Assembly (NCBI GenBank): GCA_963971425.1
Contig: OZ020526.1
Location: 4,863,976-4,927,975, forward strand
DNA: 64,000 nucleotides
Source: Bryoerythrophyllum caledonicum
Lineage: Eukaryota; Streptophyta; Bryopsida; Pottiales; Pottiaceae
Direction of reading: 5' to 3'
Below, piece by piece: positions 23,877 through 35,581 of the stretch; the stretch's first letter is position 1, and each line of letters starts with the position of its first letter. Both the position numbers and the translations under genes were made by a program. The notes under the pieces were generated by a model, which worked only from the letters and a program-made list of their open reading frames with translations, had not been told where the DNA came from and searched no databases.

Positions 23877-25510
23877 TGACACCTATTCCTACACTAGGAA
23901 CGGACACCTCCACTCCCATTCAAACACCAAATAAGGAGTTGGAGACAAACCCTACACGTCAACTGGATATGGACGCAGCAACAGGAGAGGAAGATGGCGT
24001 TCATAGCCAAGGCACCACCATGACAATCAATGAGGTGTATACCCCTATCCCTTACTGGCTTGGATTTGCCACTTTGAACGCTCTTGGTCAAAGACGCAAT
24101 GCACCTAAAGAAACCAACCTAACTAAACCAAAACTTCTACAGCTAGGAATGAATGCGAATGAAGTTGATGATGTCATCAACTCCACTCCTTCATTCCCCT
24201 ATGTAGTGCAGAAAGAGTGGAATAACGTCCGTTTGGATGGAGTTGAAGGAAACTACTTCAACCTCACCCAACTCCCTAGTGAGTTGGAGGTGGATGAACA
24301 TGGTTTTTCCTTCAACTTCGAGATTGCACTTGCATTTGAAACAAAAGAATGAACACTCATAAAAGAACAAATCATTAATATGGCTAGAACAAGGTTTGAA
24401 GTCATGGAAATCAAATTGGGCAAAAGTATGGCTGAGTTCCAACTAATCATCGCTATGTGTCAACACAACTCTGAAAAATGGAATGGATTCCTTAAAGTCC
24501 ACCTCCTGACACCTGAGGTTGATGAATGTGATCTCACAGGTGCTCGCCCATTTATCCTTAAATTTGGACACACAACCCTCAGAGCTAAAGTATGCAGGTC
24601 ATATGATATTGTTGCCTCACTCATTATGCTTAACACACGCATTAATGGTTCATCATTAAAAGGGAAGGATCCTCATGAGATTTTCCTTGAAATCGTGGAT
24701 GAAGGCTTTTGTAAAGGCTCAAATTATGAAGCCGCAAGTGTCACTAAAGTGTTGGCACAAGACTTTGCATGGGTGAAAGCAACAACACCAAATCAAGCTT
24801 TAAAAATAAGACAAGAAAAAATCTTTATGGACAATGAAGTGTTTGTCCCGATTTTTGCCCCTAGGGGCAAAATGTCGGCTGATGACAAAGCTAAAAAACA
24901 TTGCCATAGGACTTAACAAGGTGAAAAAACTCAAAGAACTTGAAGAGGCTATACAAAAATACATGGGAATTGAAAACATTGTGGAACTTTTCTTCAAAAT
25001 TGAAGGTGGCAAGAGTAAAGGGTCTTGTAACATTGAATGCAAGAATGCCGCAATCTATAAAAAAATCTTGAACAAGGTTGGGGAGATGCATGGCCACTAT
25101 CTAACTTTCACACCACACCCTAAGAGTATGGATGGCTCTAGCAAGCAAGTCGCAAGGAGTTGTTAAGGTTAGGCTTCAACAATATTAACAGTGCCATAGC
25201 AGACACGGTTGATGCTCTAAACATCACCAAAACCAATGACCCAAGTGTAAAAGACATTACCAAGCTTGTGGACTTGATAGTGGCTAAAAGCATAGAGGCC
25301 ACCAAAATTTAGGTGAGACAAGAACTTGCTACCTTCAAAGACACAATGGTGGAGGAATCACGCACTTATGCAGAGTAGATTTTCAAAGCCTCAGCTCATG
25401 CGGTTCGCAAGGAGATGAGAGCACTCTATTGTCAACTCAAACTTACAACTGACATCCTTGACAAGATGATGATTAAAGGAGGTGAAGGTTCCATGGACCA
25501 GTCAAACTAG
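23877..25510 (+). pseudogene. LINE ORF1 (RNA-binding, gag-like protein), decayed
   Basis: The protein starts at ATG 23877 (MTPIPTLGTDT). It runs to a TGA at 24350, then goes on in the same frame through MARTRFEVMEIKLGKS and DLTGARPFILKFGHTTLRAK. Near 24890 the frame changes for about 260 bases (NKVKKLKELEEAIQKYMGIE, SKGSCNIECKNAAIYKKILN, an RRM-like look). It then returns to the first frame for a helical tail (LRLGFNNINSAIADTVDALN, EMRALYCQLKLTTDIL). That gives about 540 codons with a handful of stops and two opposite frameshifts. A central RNA-binding fold and a C-terminal coiled coil would fit a LINE ORF1 protein; this is inferred from composition and position. Confidence 0.5.
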
Positions 25511-25519
25511 CTTTAACAA

Positions 25520-26619
25520 ATGCAACGTCATGCTACAAACAACAACATCAAAAAACACCAAAAACATTGGTATTCAAAAAATACTAAACCAAAACCAAAA
25601 AACCACAAAAGACTAGTATTTATGAATACTACCAACACAAAAGAAATCCAACACCAACTCCAAACACAATACAACTATTTCACTTATCTCCAAAACCAAA
25701 CATCTATCCTTCTCAAAATTCAAATCCTCAACCAAAGAAACTCCAAACCAAACACACAAACTCCAAACAATATACTCACACAAATCCCCAAACAACAAAC
25801 CATCTACTGCTACAACAAACCACTTACCCAACTACACATACAGTTATCTACAAAGCATCCAAAACAACTCCCCATAAAACACACAACACAAACACTCCCC
25901 CAAAAATCACTAAAAGCCTTTACAACAACCCACACCCAACCCCGCACCCAATCTCGCATCCAATCCCACACAAAAAAATTCAAGCAAACCCCTCTCAAAA
26001 CCACCCCACGGAAAATAAAAACACTGCCAAACTATACTTCATACCCGGCACCATCAAACTATACCCAAAATACACACACCTAGCAAATCAATTTGCACCA
26101 TTACTAAAACCTCTACACCCAGAGCACGTTGAACATAACAACACATACCCCCACATCACCCAATTCCCTCCAAATAGTATCACAACACCCACCTTTGCAT
26201 ATCCTATATGCTATCATACTCACTATTAGCTCCTCCATAAACAACTGCAATACCTTAATCTCTGCATGGCCACAACTTAACACTACAAATAGCTAGACAC
26301 ACACCCTTCTCTCAAAACTTGCAACGCTATTGAACCCCTCGGAAAGACACATCCACACAGAACACGCATACTCAAAATTTAAACGTCTAAAACAACACAT
26401 AATCTATCCTAAAAAATCCATACATAACTCACTATATAACTACATACACAAACATAACACACCCCCAATAATCAATATGATAAAAAAAAAATCCCCTACA
26501 TGTCAGACAAACTCGCAAGTCATCACTAAAATGCTTGGATCCTATCCTAGAATACACACACTCCTCCCAAGAAAATAAATATATCCCCTTCCAACCACGC
26601 TCAATAAACAACAATCAAA
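25520..26619 (+). pseudogene. LINE ORF2 N-terminal region, basic and low complexity
   Basis: The frame from 25520 gives 187 residues rich in Lys, Gln, Thr, Asn and Pro, then stop-interrupted sequence continues to the APE domain. I recognise no domain. It probably is the N-terminal extension of ORF2 or the ORF1-ORF2 junction. Confidence 0.35.
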
Positions 26620-27430
26620 ACAACACAAATCTTATCACTTGGAATGCAGCCTCCCTAAATACGACACTCCCTAGCATCCAAAACCTAGTACAAAACTTTC
26701 AAACTGCACCTGGAATAATATGCATTCAAGAAACAAAAATAATAGCTACAAAATCCACAAAATATATCAAAAAATTATTTCCAGAATACAAACTAATCTT
26801 CAACAATACACATAACATCACTAGATGTGCGCAACAAAGAAAAATCCTAAACATTAGAGGAGGACTCCTCACGCACATAAACAAAAAATACACATCTCCA
26901 GGAATATTACAAAACTTTCAACCCCCTTCAACATATCCCCATACCTACAACCAATAGAAATTACCAACAATCCACTCCAACATTGGCTTGTCATACATCT
27001 ATACATGCCATCTCACCAAGATGACCTTGCTCTCATTCCAAAAATATACAAAAATATTACAAACCTCACACAAAACCACCCAAATCATACACAAATTATC
27101 ATAGGGGATTTCAATAGGGATATCGCCCTAATTCGAAGACGGAAAAACGGTAACCTCACACCCCTGTAGACTGAAGATTATGAATGGAGAAACTTTACCA
27201 ACAACCTACATCTTACATACATTCCAACAAACTCAAACTTTTCTAGACAAGGTGGACATAACTACACAGAAACAAGCCTAATTGATGGTTTCTATACTAA
27301 TAAACCAAACCATCAATTCACATACACAACTAATATAGAATATAATCTAAACTCTGATCACTTCCCCATTCAAGTCCATGTCCCACGTAAGACACTAATA
27401 AACAGAATCCCAAAGAAACTAGCAAACTCC
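26620..27430 (+). pseudogene. LINE ORF2: APE-type endonuclease domain
   Basis: The domain shows the motif series of apurinic/apyrimidinic-type endonucleases: LITWNAASL, IICIQETKI (catalytic Glu), IIIGDFNRDI (GDFN), SLIDGFY and NLNSDHFPI (SDH). In active elements this domain nicks the target so that the 3' OH can prime reverse transcription. There is a frame change between the QET and GDFN motifs (near 26950-27080) and several stops, so this copy is dead. Confidence 0.85.
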
Positions 27431-28339
27431 ACAAAAAGAATTCTAAATCCAATCCCATAAAAAAACATGGAAGCATTCCACACAACATTTTTCGAAAGAA
27501 ACTCAAACACCATAGACCAACTCTCACGACTCCTAGCAAACAACGACAACCTCTTCCAAACCCAATGGTCTGACGCATGTGATACCTTAGATAAATTGAC
27601 TCACAAAATCTCACTCACAATTAAACTCACATGTCAGGTACAACCACTACCATACCTAACTCCACGAATCGCACAACAAGGAATATACCTACTCAGGAAA
27701 CTAGCAAAACCTTGGAAACATCACTTGACGACTTACCACACCATCAATTAACATATACGAATTCAAAAAACAAACTCAATATGGCGCACACATCCAATTA
27801 TAAACACTATATAAACCACAAAGACCCAGATATTCCATACCCACCCGCAGATGACATTCTCCTAGACAATTAAATCTCCACAATAGCCCAATTGGCCAAA
27901 ACTGCAAAAAAGATGGCACGAAAAATAACCACAAGATACAGTTGCATTAAAAAAATCCATCTCAAAATACAGACAACTTTACAACAAAAGCCCCAAAAAG
28001 AAAAATCAAAATGTTTTTAGAAGCAATAACAACCCTCAAACTCTAGATTGCATTTTAGATCAGCATGGCAACATCCTCACAAACCCGACAGACATTGCAA
28101 ATGAGATATATTTCTAACAGTCACAAATCAAAAAACCCACCATCCCTCCCTGCAATTACCAAACCAAACTCCCCCCAACATGCACTTGCAATGCTGGACA
28201 ATATCCAGAGCATGACTTGGATGGATTTGTCATAGAAAAAAGAGGGGATCCGGACATACCCCTACATACATACTTCAAAAAAAACGTACGACCAATGTCT
28301 CAAAAATCTAAGTAGCAACGAAGCCCCAGGGCCATATAG
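27431..28339 (+). pseudogene. LINE ORF2: linker between endonuclease and RT
   Basis: Readable segments such as QLSRLLANNDNLFQTQWSDA continue in varying frames with stops. This is the usual helical linker between the APE and RT domains; no motif stands out. Confidence 0.5.
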
Positions 28340-29470
28340 AATTCTAAATTCAATTCTCAAAAATATGCCGAAGCGCTTTCACAAACTTTTACACCTCTTC
28401 TTTTTACAGTGCTATAGACAAAAGCAAATTCTTGAACTCTGGAAAACCAGCTTAACCATTCTCCTATGTAAGAAAGGTGACCCTTACATACTAACCAGCC
28501 ACAGATCCATTGCTTTAGCCAATACCATCTATAAATTATATACAAGTACTCTTACTACCATACTATCATCGTATGGAGAAATGCACAACATCCTATATAA
28601 TAGCTAGGAAGGCTTTAGGGCAGAACGCAGTACATCAAGACATATACAAACTCTCATGAGTGCACTAGAAGACGCAAAATTCACCAACCAAGACATATAC
28701 ATCCTATACGTAGATTTCAGAAACGCATTTGGTTCTATCGGACACGTAGGTCTACTAGCCATCATGAGTGATCTTGGATACCCCAAAGATGCAATAACAT
28801 TGGTCGGCAACATATACACCCGTTCAACTACCATGTACATAGGCGAAAACTTTGGGAAAACACACCCGATACCAATCCAAAGAGGCACAATCCAAGGAGA
28901 CACACTTAGCCCCTACTTATTTATTATAATTCTGGAGTCACTACTAGAATGGCAACAAAGAGGAGAAAATGGTTACACATTCGGAACCTCCCAAATCACA
29001 ATTAACTCAGCTGCATATATAGAAGATCTTGCAACCCTCTCAAGGAAACTAACAGCTATCCAAACACAAATTGACAAGATAGACATATTTTGCAAATGGT
29101 CAGGAATGGATATCGGAGTTCCAAAATGTGCAATCACAGGTTGCCCAAACAAAGTAAAAACTAACCCAGACGCATTTAAAACAAAAAATCAAAATGCAAA
29201 CATTAACTACAGAAACCAACCTATTTCTATCCTACACAAAAATGAGGCATACGTCTATCTTGGAATCAATGTAGTTCCATCATTAAAATGGCACATACAA
29301 ATCCACGTCACCTTCGCAAAACTAAACAAACAATGCAAAGACATTTTACAAAGCCTAGCTACAATGACACAAAAATTAACATGGTCGATACAGTCATCCT
29401 CCCAGGGGTTTCTTATAGCTTCTACACAGTACCATACTCCATGTCTACAATTAAAAAACTAGACAAAAGA
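28340..29470 (+). pseudogene. LINE ORF2: reverse transcriptase domain
   Basis: RT motifs appear in one frame: LLCKKGDP and SHRSIALANTIYKLY (motifs 1-2), an in-frame TAG at 28605 just before EGFRAERST, YVDFRNAFGSI (motif A with its catalytic Asp), GTIQGDTLSPYLF (motif B) and AAYIEDLATL (motif C). Motif C should be YADD; here it is YIED, so the catalytic pair is damaged in this copy. The last part (PNKVKTNPDAFK onward to about 29450) is the thumb region, followed by a frame change near 29400. Confidence 0.9.
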
Positions 29471-30146
29471 ATAATAGTCAAACAAAAAACAATATGTGGC
29501 CTTCCTAAATGCACAGCAAATGTCGTCACACAACTCCCCCATGACATGTTTGGCCTACAAGCCTTCTCATTTAAAATAGACTATCTAAGATGCATAGGTG
29601 AACAATTACTAAATGTTCTAAATGATAAAGTTAGACTTGGCAGAATCTACAAAGGTCTAGTACATTACATCCTAGCCAAATATGGAGGAGCAGAAAACTT
29701 ATCCAAAATAAAAAGCTCAAACTGCTACAGATCACCAATCTCCAAAACCTTTTTTTCTCCTCAAAATTGAAGGCAAATTACACCTCAAAAGCACCCTAAA
29801 AAACTTTCTAACCGAACCTGCACCACTCGAAACACTATGGCTTCAAGAAGCCACTGCACTGCCACAACTAACAGAACAAACATCACAAAAACTACTCCAA
29901 AAACTCTTTACCCATAACATCACAAATCTAAAACAAATTACAACACCATGTCGCACCAAGCTCATGAACGTGGAAGAATTTACTCGCTACCATTCCAAAT
30001 CAACAAGACTAATTTTCAGTGCTCTAAACGTAGCCAAACAACTATTCTGCCACCCAAAATGTCAGCCTACATGTCCGCAACCTTGCAACATCCATCCAAG
30101 CCCCCTAACACTAAAAAATATATATCCCTGCAAAAATAACAATGTA
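29471..30146 (+). pseudogene. LINE ORF2: post-RT region up to the Tc1 insertion
   Basis: Sequence such as TICGLPKCTANVVTQLPHDM continues ORF2 past the thumb to the TA at 30145-30146, where the Tc1-type element is inserted. The reading resumes at 33832. Confidence 0.6.
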
Positions 30147-31093
30147 CAGTAGGGTGACATTCAAATTGGCGTTTGGGCAATTCCAGGGATGGTGTCCCAC
30201 ACTGCTGCCAACTTTGACGCCCTTCACAGGGCTGAAAAATTGTTCTTTTACCCTGAAATTTTGGGAACAGCATCACCTCTATGTTAAAAACATGCATACC
30301 AAATTTCAAGTCCAGAGGACTTATAAAACAAAAGATATTAAAAATTAACCACCATGGGGTAGCTGTGAGAAAAGTTTCTCAACCGCCAACTTTGACACCA
30401 TCCCAAGGATTGAGGAAATTTTTTTTGCCCATGGAATTTTTGGAGTGAGAACACCTTTAGGTTGATTACATGTGTGGAAATTTTCAAGTCCAAAAAATGC
30501 ACAAAAAAAATCACATCCCAAATCTACCAACATGTGTAATTGTGAGAAAAAAAGGGAAAAACCATTTTACTACTTCCAACTTTGACACCCTCCCTAGGAT
30601 TGAGGGTTTGTTATTTCAACATGAAATTTTTGACACATGGTAACCTTTATGTTGATAACATGTGGGAAAATTTTCAAGGCCAAAAAATGTATTCAAAAGA
30701 AAATATTCAAAATCTACTAACATGGGGGTTAGTTGTGAGAAAAGTTTCACAGCTGCCCACTTTGACACCCTCCCAAGAATTCAAAAAAATTTATTTGTCC
30801 ATGAAATTTTGGGTATGAAGTCACCTTCACGTCAAATACAAGTGTGGAAAATTTCAAAATCCAAAAGATTTACACAAAAAAACATATACCAAGTCTACCA
30901 ACATGTATTGTTGTGACAAACAAAGGGGAAAGTTTACCACTACTTCCAACTTCAACACCCTTCCTAGGATTGAGTTTTTGTTGATACATAATGAAATTTT
31001 GGCCACAAGATCATCTCTATATTGGTAACATATGAGATAGATTTCAAAGCCAAAAGATGTATATACAAAAAAAAATTATTCCATATCTACCAA
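30147..31093 (+). repeat. Left terminal inverted repeat of Tc1 element 1, with tandem subunits
   Basis: The repeat contains five subunits beginning with CCAACTTTGAC-like sequence at about 30207, 30385, 30575, 30755 and 30945. Spacings are 178, 190, 180 and 190 bases, so two subunit types alternate. One type closes with GTGAGAAAAGTTTC, the other with a GGGAAAAACC-like stretch ending TACTACTTCC. Confidence 0.9.
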
Positions 31094-31881
31094 TGTTTGT
31101 AACAATGAGAAACTATATTGAAGGGGCATATTGAGAATGTCAATTTATCTTCGACACCTCGTACTCTTCATTGATTTTATTCATGTGACTAAGCTATCAA
31201 ACATAAATGCATCTTGAAAAGATCAATGAAATCTACATGTAGAATTGCAGAGTTGTTTTGTGTGGAAGAATCCACTTGTCATAAGGTTTGGTGTGCATTA
31301 TGCATGTATGACGAGTTTTCTCCTCCAAATATCTGTTGAGCACTATGTAAAGGAAATGTTGTGTGTATTTTGTCATGTGATTTGTAATAGAGTGAATGTT
31401 GAGATGGTATTGAGAGTGAATGTTGAGATGGTATTGAGTGGACATATTAGATATGGGCTGAGTGTTGTTGATGGATTGAGTAGACAAATCACATATGGGC
31501 TGATCCATTGAGTGGGCATATCACATATGGGTTGATTTATTGAGTGGATATATATATATATATTTTTTTGAGTGTTGTTGACTAGTTTACTGAGTGTTGA
31601 CGAATCACATGTGGCATGAGTATGTCCAAGAGTATTTTTTGGTTCACTCAATTGATGCACATGCCATGGTTATCATCTAATGCACATGCCATGGTTATCA
31701 CCTAATGCACATGACAATGTGAGTGTTATGTTGTTGATTGATTTATTTAGTGTACATGCCATAAGCTGAGTCCTTTGTGTTTACTGAATTATATAATCCA
31801 ACTGCCCTAGGTTGAGTGTTATATTGATTACTTATTGAAGAGCATTTAGTATTGTATCAACATCATAAAAAATAGTCTATA
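31094..31881 (+). other. Upstream region of Tc1 transposase 1
   Basis: Non-coding sequence between the left inverted repeat and the transposase start. It holds degenerate direct repeats (ATTGAGTGGACATAT, CACATATGGGCTGA, AATGCACATGCCATGGTTAT) and a TA run at 31549-31562. It aligns partly with 45100-45410 of element 2, so it is a shared leader and probably holds the promoter. Confidence 0.5.
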
Positions 31882-32889
31882 ATGGCAATTTCAGATGAAA
31901 TCCATGCTCGCATTATAGATTTGAGTGAGGGAGGAAATACAGGAGTTCAAATTGCAGCCATTACTAGAGTTTCTGTTAGAACAGTTCAGAGGTTAGTAAA
32001 AACGTTTCAAGAAGATGGAACTTATAAGCGCAAACCTTGCGGTGGAAGTCACGCTAAAAAACTTAGTGAGAGAGATGTGAATAATATTGTGCGTTATGCA
32101 AAAACTCATCGTCGTTCCTCGGTCTCAGAGATTACTAATATGTGCCGTACTCAAGTGTGTAGACGTACTATTCAAAGGGTATTACATAAAAGTGGTATTT
32201 TTAGTCGAATTGCAGTCAAAAAACCTTTCTTGACATCCCATCACATGTCCCAACGGTTAGCTTTTGCTCAGAAGTACCATGGATGGAGTCCAAAAGAGTG
32301 GGAGCGTATTGTTTGGACAGATGAATCTACTTTTGAGATTGGAAAAAATTCTCGGCAAATTCATGTTTGGAGAAGTGCACATGAGCGTTATTCATCAAGT
32401 TGTATAGTTCCTACTTTTAAAAGTGGACGGACATCTTTGATGATTTGGGGTGCATTTGCTGGAGGACAAAAGTCACAACTTGTCTTTATGCCAAAAACTC
32501 AACGTTCTGCTAAAGATTTTGTTGAAGTGGTCTACGATGGCGAATTGATTCATTTCTTGAGTAGACTTCCAGAAGGAGTGCTAATGGAAGATGGTGCACC
32601 TGTTCATCGTAGCAAAACATGTGAAGAATGGAGACAAACCCACCAACTCGAAAAGCTCAATTGGCCTGCAAACTCTCCCGATCTCAATCCAATCGAGAAT
32701 GTCTGGAGGATGCTAAAAGATGTTGTGCAACATGGCAAAGAATGCCCTAGAAACTTAGAAGTGATGAAGGTAGTTCTTGAAAAAGAGTGGAATTTGGTTA
32801 GAGGTACAAAGCTCCTTCAACTATGTCATTCTATGCCCTCAAGGTTACAAGCGGTGATTAATGCTAATGGAGGACATACACGTTGGTAG
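31882..32889 (+). CDS. Tc1-type transposase (DD34E), intact
   Basis: This 335-residue protein would bind the element ends and carry out cut-and-paste transposition. Residues 1-60 form a paired-type HTH region (SVRTVQRLVKTFQEDGTYKR) followed by a KRKPCGGSHAKK basic stretch; a second HTH follows (EITNMCRTQVCRRTIQRVL). The DDE catalytic core shows Asp147 in WTDESTFEIG, Asp237 in LMEDGAPVHR and Glu272 in SPDLNPIENVW. Asp237 and Glu272 are separated by 34 residues, the DD34E spacing of Tc1 rather than the DD39D typical of plant mariner-like elements. Length fits the family (about 340). Its TAG stop lies inside the right inverted repeat. The frame has no stop or shift, so the gene may be functional. 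Confidence 0.95.
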   Translation: MAISDEIHARIIDLSEGGNTGVQIAAITRVSVRTVQRLVKTFQEDGTYKRKPCGGSHAKKLSERDVNNIVRYAKTHRRSSVSEITNMCRTQVCRRTIQRVLHKSGIFSRIAVKKPFLTSHHMSQRLAFAQKYHGWSPKEWERIVWTDESTFEIGKNSRQIHVWRSAHERYSSSCIVPTFKSGRTSLMIWGAFAGGQKSQLVFMPKTQRSAKDFVEVVYDGELIHFLSRLPEGVLMEDGAPVHRSKTCEEWRQTHQLEKLNWPANSPDLNPIENVWRMLKDVVQHGKECPRNLEVMKVVLEKEWNLVRGTKLLQLCHSMPSRLQAVINANGGHTRW

Positions 32890-33829
32890 ATATGGAATAA
32901 TTTTTTTTTGTATATACATCTTTTGGCTTTGAAATCTATCTCATATGTTACCAATATAGAGATGATCTTGTGGCCAAAATTTCATTATGTATCAACAAAA
33001 ACTCAATCCTAGGAAGGGTGTTGAAGTTGGAAGTAGTGGTAAACTTTCCCCTTTGTTTGTCACAACAATACATGTTGGTAGACTTGGTATATGTTTTTTT
33101 GTGTAAATCTTTTGGATTTTGAAATTTTCCACACTTGTATTTGACGTGAAGGTGACTTCATACCCAAAATTTCATGGACAAATAAATTTTTTTGAATTCT
33201 TGGGAGGGTGTCAAAGTGGGCAGCTGTGAAACTTTTCTCACAACTAACCCCCATGTTAGTAGATTTTGAATATTTTCTTTTGAATACATTTTTTGGCCTT
33301 GAAAATTTTCCCACATGTTATCAACATAAAGGTTACCATGTGTCAAAAATTTCATGTTGAAATAACAAACCCTCAATCCTAGGGAGGGTGTCAAAGTTGG
33401 AAGTAGTAAAATGGTTTTTCCCTTTTTTTCTCACAATTACACATGTTGGTAGATTTGGGATGTGATTTTTTTTGTGCATTTTTTGGACTTGAAAATTTCC
33501 ACACATGTAATCAACCTAAAGGTGTTCTCACTCCAAAAATTCCATGGGCAAAAAAAATTTCCTCAATCCTTGGGATGGTGTCAAAGTTGGCGGTTGAGAA
33601 ACTTTTCTCACAGCTACCCCATGGTGGTTAATTTTTAATATCTTTTGTTTTATAAGTGCTCTAGACTTGAAATTTGGTATGCATGTTTTCAACATAGAGG
33701 TGATGTTGTTCCCAAAATTTCAGGGTAAAAGAACAATTTTTCAGCCCTGTGGAGGGCGTCAAAGTTGGCAGCAGTGTCGGACACCATCCCTGGAATTGCC
33801 CAAACGCCAATTTGAATGTCACCCTACTG
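32883..33829 (-). repeat. Right terminal inverted repeat of Tc1 element 1
   Basis: Inverted copy of 30147-31093, equal in length (947 bases) and nearly identical. The first seven bases also encode the end of the transposase. Confidence 0.9.
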
Positions 33830-33831
33830 TA

Positions 33832-34740
33832 CAACAAATGGCAAATCCAAAGGTATTTATTTCCATGGCAGAACCACTTCATCACATCACATCAACTCAA
33901 ATGCCTCAAAAATACTACAGAGAACGATCCATCACTGTTTGGAAAAACATATTCAATGCGCACCAACTCCAAACGTAACCCCAGAGACACAAGATTTGTA
34001 TCTCTCCCCACACAAATCCCTCTAACACACATCTCCATCACTGAATGTAACCCACATAAAAATATTGACTTAAACATACCTACCATACAAATCCAAGAAA
34101 ATGACGCTCACATATATGAATATAATGGCAAACACCTCATAACCATACCAACCAAACGACTGGAATGGTTATGGAAACAATACCAAAATGCACTACACAT
34201 TCCAAATAACCTAGAACTCGCGACACAACCATCTGAAATAGAAGTCGTGTGGCTATACCAAAGATACAAACATAGGATTCCAAAATCAAAACTCCCTAAA
34301 ACGGGCATATTTTACACTTCCAACAGACATACTTGACACTTTGACTACAACACATAACTTACAACCCTCCTACTTCTCCTCCCCAGTTACGTGCTCCGCC
34401 ACTCTAAACAAATTTTCCCCTCCATTTACCAGAGATAAAATCTTTGATTCACTAGGGAAAGCCTTTGACTTCAAATGGGAAGGTATCGGATACGCACACC
34501 CACACAATACAGAAGAAACATACCAAGCTATTCACTGGGCCCGCCTCGCCGCTAAAGAAAACCCCTCAACCATAACATACCTTGTTTTACCAGATGAAGA
34601 CTAGTATCAAAATACGAATCCTCACAAGGGCCCTTTTCAAGACTCCCACATCATATGCCTATTTGACGCTAACACCATTACATACACAGAACCAACGATA
34701 CCCCCTGAACTCAATAAACCAAGAATTGAACAATCCACCC
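33832..34740 (+). pseudogene. LINE ORF2: linker between RT and RNase H, after the Tc1 insertion
   Basis: The reading resumes with YNKWQIQRYLFPWQNHF, then LITIPTKRLEWLWKQYQNAL and EIEVVWLYQRYKHR, and later FTRDKIFDSLGKAFDFKW. It matches LINE copy 1 from base 1. An in-frame TAG follows LPDED at about 34602, at the same place as in copy 1. Confidence 0.7.
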
Positions 34741-35581
34741 TACAAATCCTATGCATACACCATCAAGAAAACAATGTCGGTCACCAATCAAGCCTTAACC
34801 AACTCCAAACAATAACCACACAACTCAACATTCAAAAAGTATCTACATGCCTTGCCTCGCCAACTTCTAAGGACATCCTTGTCAACCGCAACAAAATGTG
34901 GTCAAACCTCCAAATTCCAAAATTTCAAAATACACCCCTATCATACACACCACCACTCCCATACTACAACATGGGAATCCCCCTTAAATTTAACCCCAAA
35001 TATTGTTACTATACGGATGGTTCATTTAAAGAACCCTTGGAAGTAAATGGACACTGGACTCGCGAAACTACAAGCTATGGAATATATAATGGCCCGAAAG
35101 CAATCAGTAAGGCCGAACGACTTAATGGCCTCCAAAACATTTTCAGAGCAGAACTAATAGCTGTTCACAAAACACTACAAATACTAAACAATGAATACCC
35201 TAACAAACCACCCATATATTCACGGACTGCACAAGCGTCCTATACCTTTTAAACACACAAATACACCACCCCACCTCACACAACAATCACCTGGATAATG
35301 CCACCCTCCAATCCATGGTACAAATGCTTCAAACCCGCTCACACCCCATTAGCTTCCACAAGGTACGAGCTCACATCATCATCATGGGAAACGAAGAGGC
35401 CAATAAACTAGCCATTACGGGTCGTGACAAAGAAAATCACAAAAATACTCGACACCCATTTGAACATGCGCACACAACTCCCTACTACTTTCAACGAAAT
35501 GAATGGCCATCAATGGGTGCCACCCTTGATAAAGGCCCCATTAGATTCCTATCAAAATATCTTTAAAAACATGACCTATAC
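34741..35581 (+). pseudogene. LINE ORF2: RNase H domain
   Basis: RNase H motifs are present: YYTDGSFKEP (first Asp), IFRAELIAVHKTLQ (Glu), FTDC (second Asp, after a frameshift near 35220), and KVRAHIIIMGNEEANKLA, where the usual His and following acidic region lie. RNase H removes the RNA template during cDNA synthesis. This whole domain is deleted from LINE copy 1. The frameshift makes this copy non-functional. Confidence 0.8.

Larger units (their letters stand above)
30147..33829 (+). mobile_element. Tc1-type DNA transposon 1, complete, inserted in LINE copy 2
   Basis: The 3683-base element starts CAGTAGGGTGACATTC and ends with the inverted complement. TA flanks both sides (30145-30146 and 33830-33831), the target duplication of the Tc1/mariner group. 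It has 947-base terminal inverted repeats at 30147-31093 and 32883-33829 and one intact transposase gene at 31882-32889. Removing it restores a continuous LINE. Near-perfect identity of the two long repeats (the same 84- and 78-residue translations appear mirrored on both sides) suggests a fairly recent insertion or homogenisation. Confidence 0.95.

Noticed and set aside
30582-30916. Open frames of 78 and 84 residues at 30582-30916, repeated exactly on the other strand at 33060-33394
   Set aside because: They are mirror images within the Tc1 inverted repeats and carry no domain; they reflect the repeat, not genes. The same holds for frames at 43338-43782 and 45539-45983.
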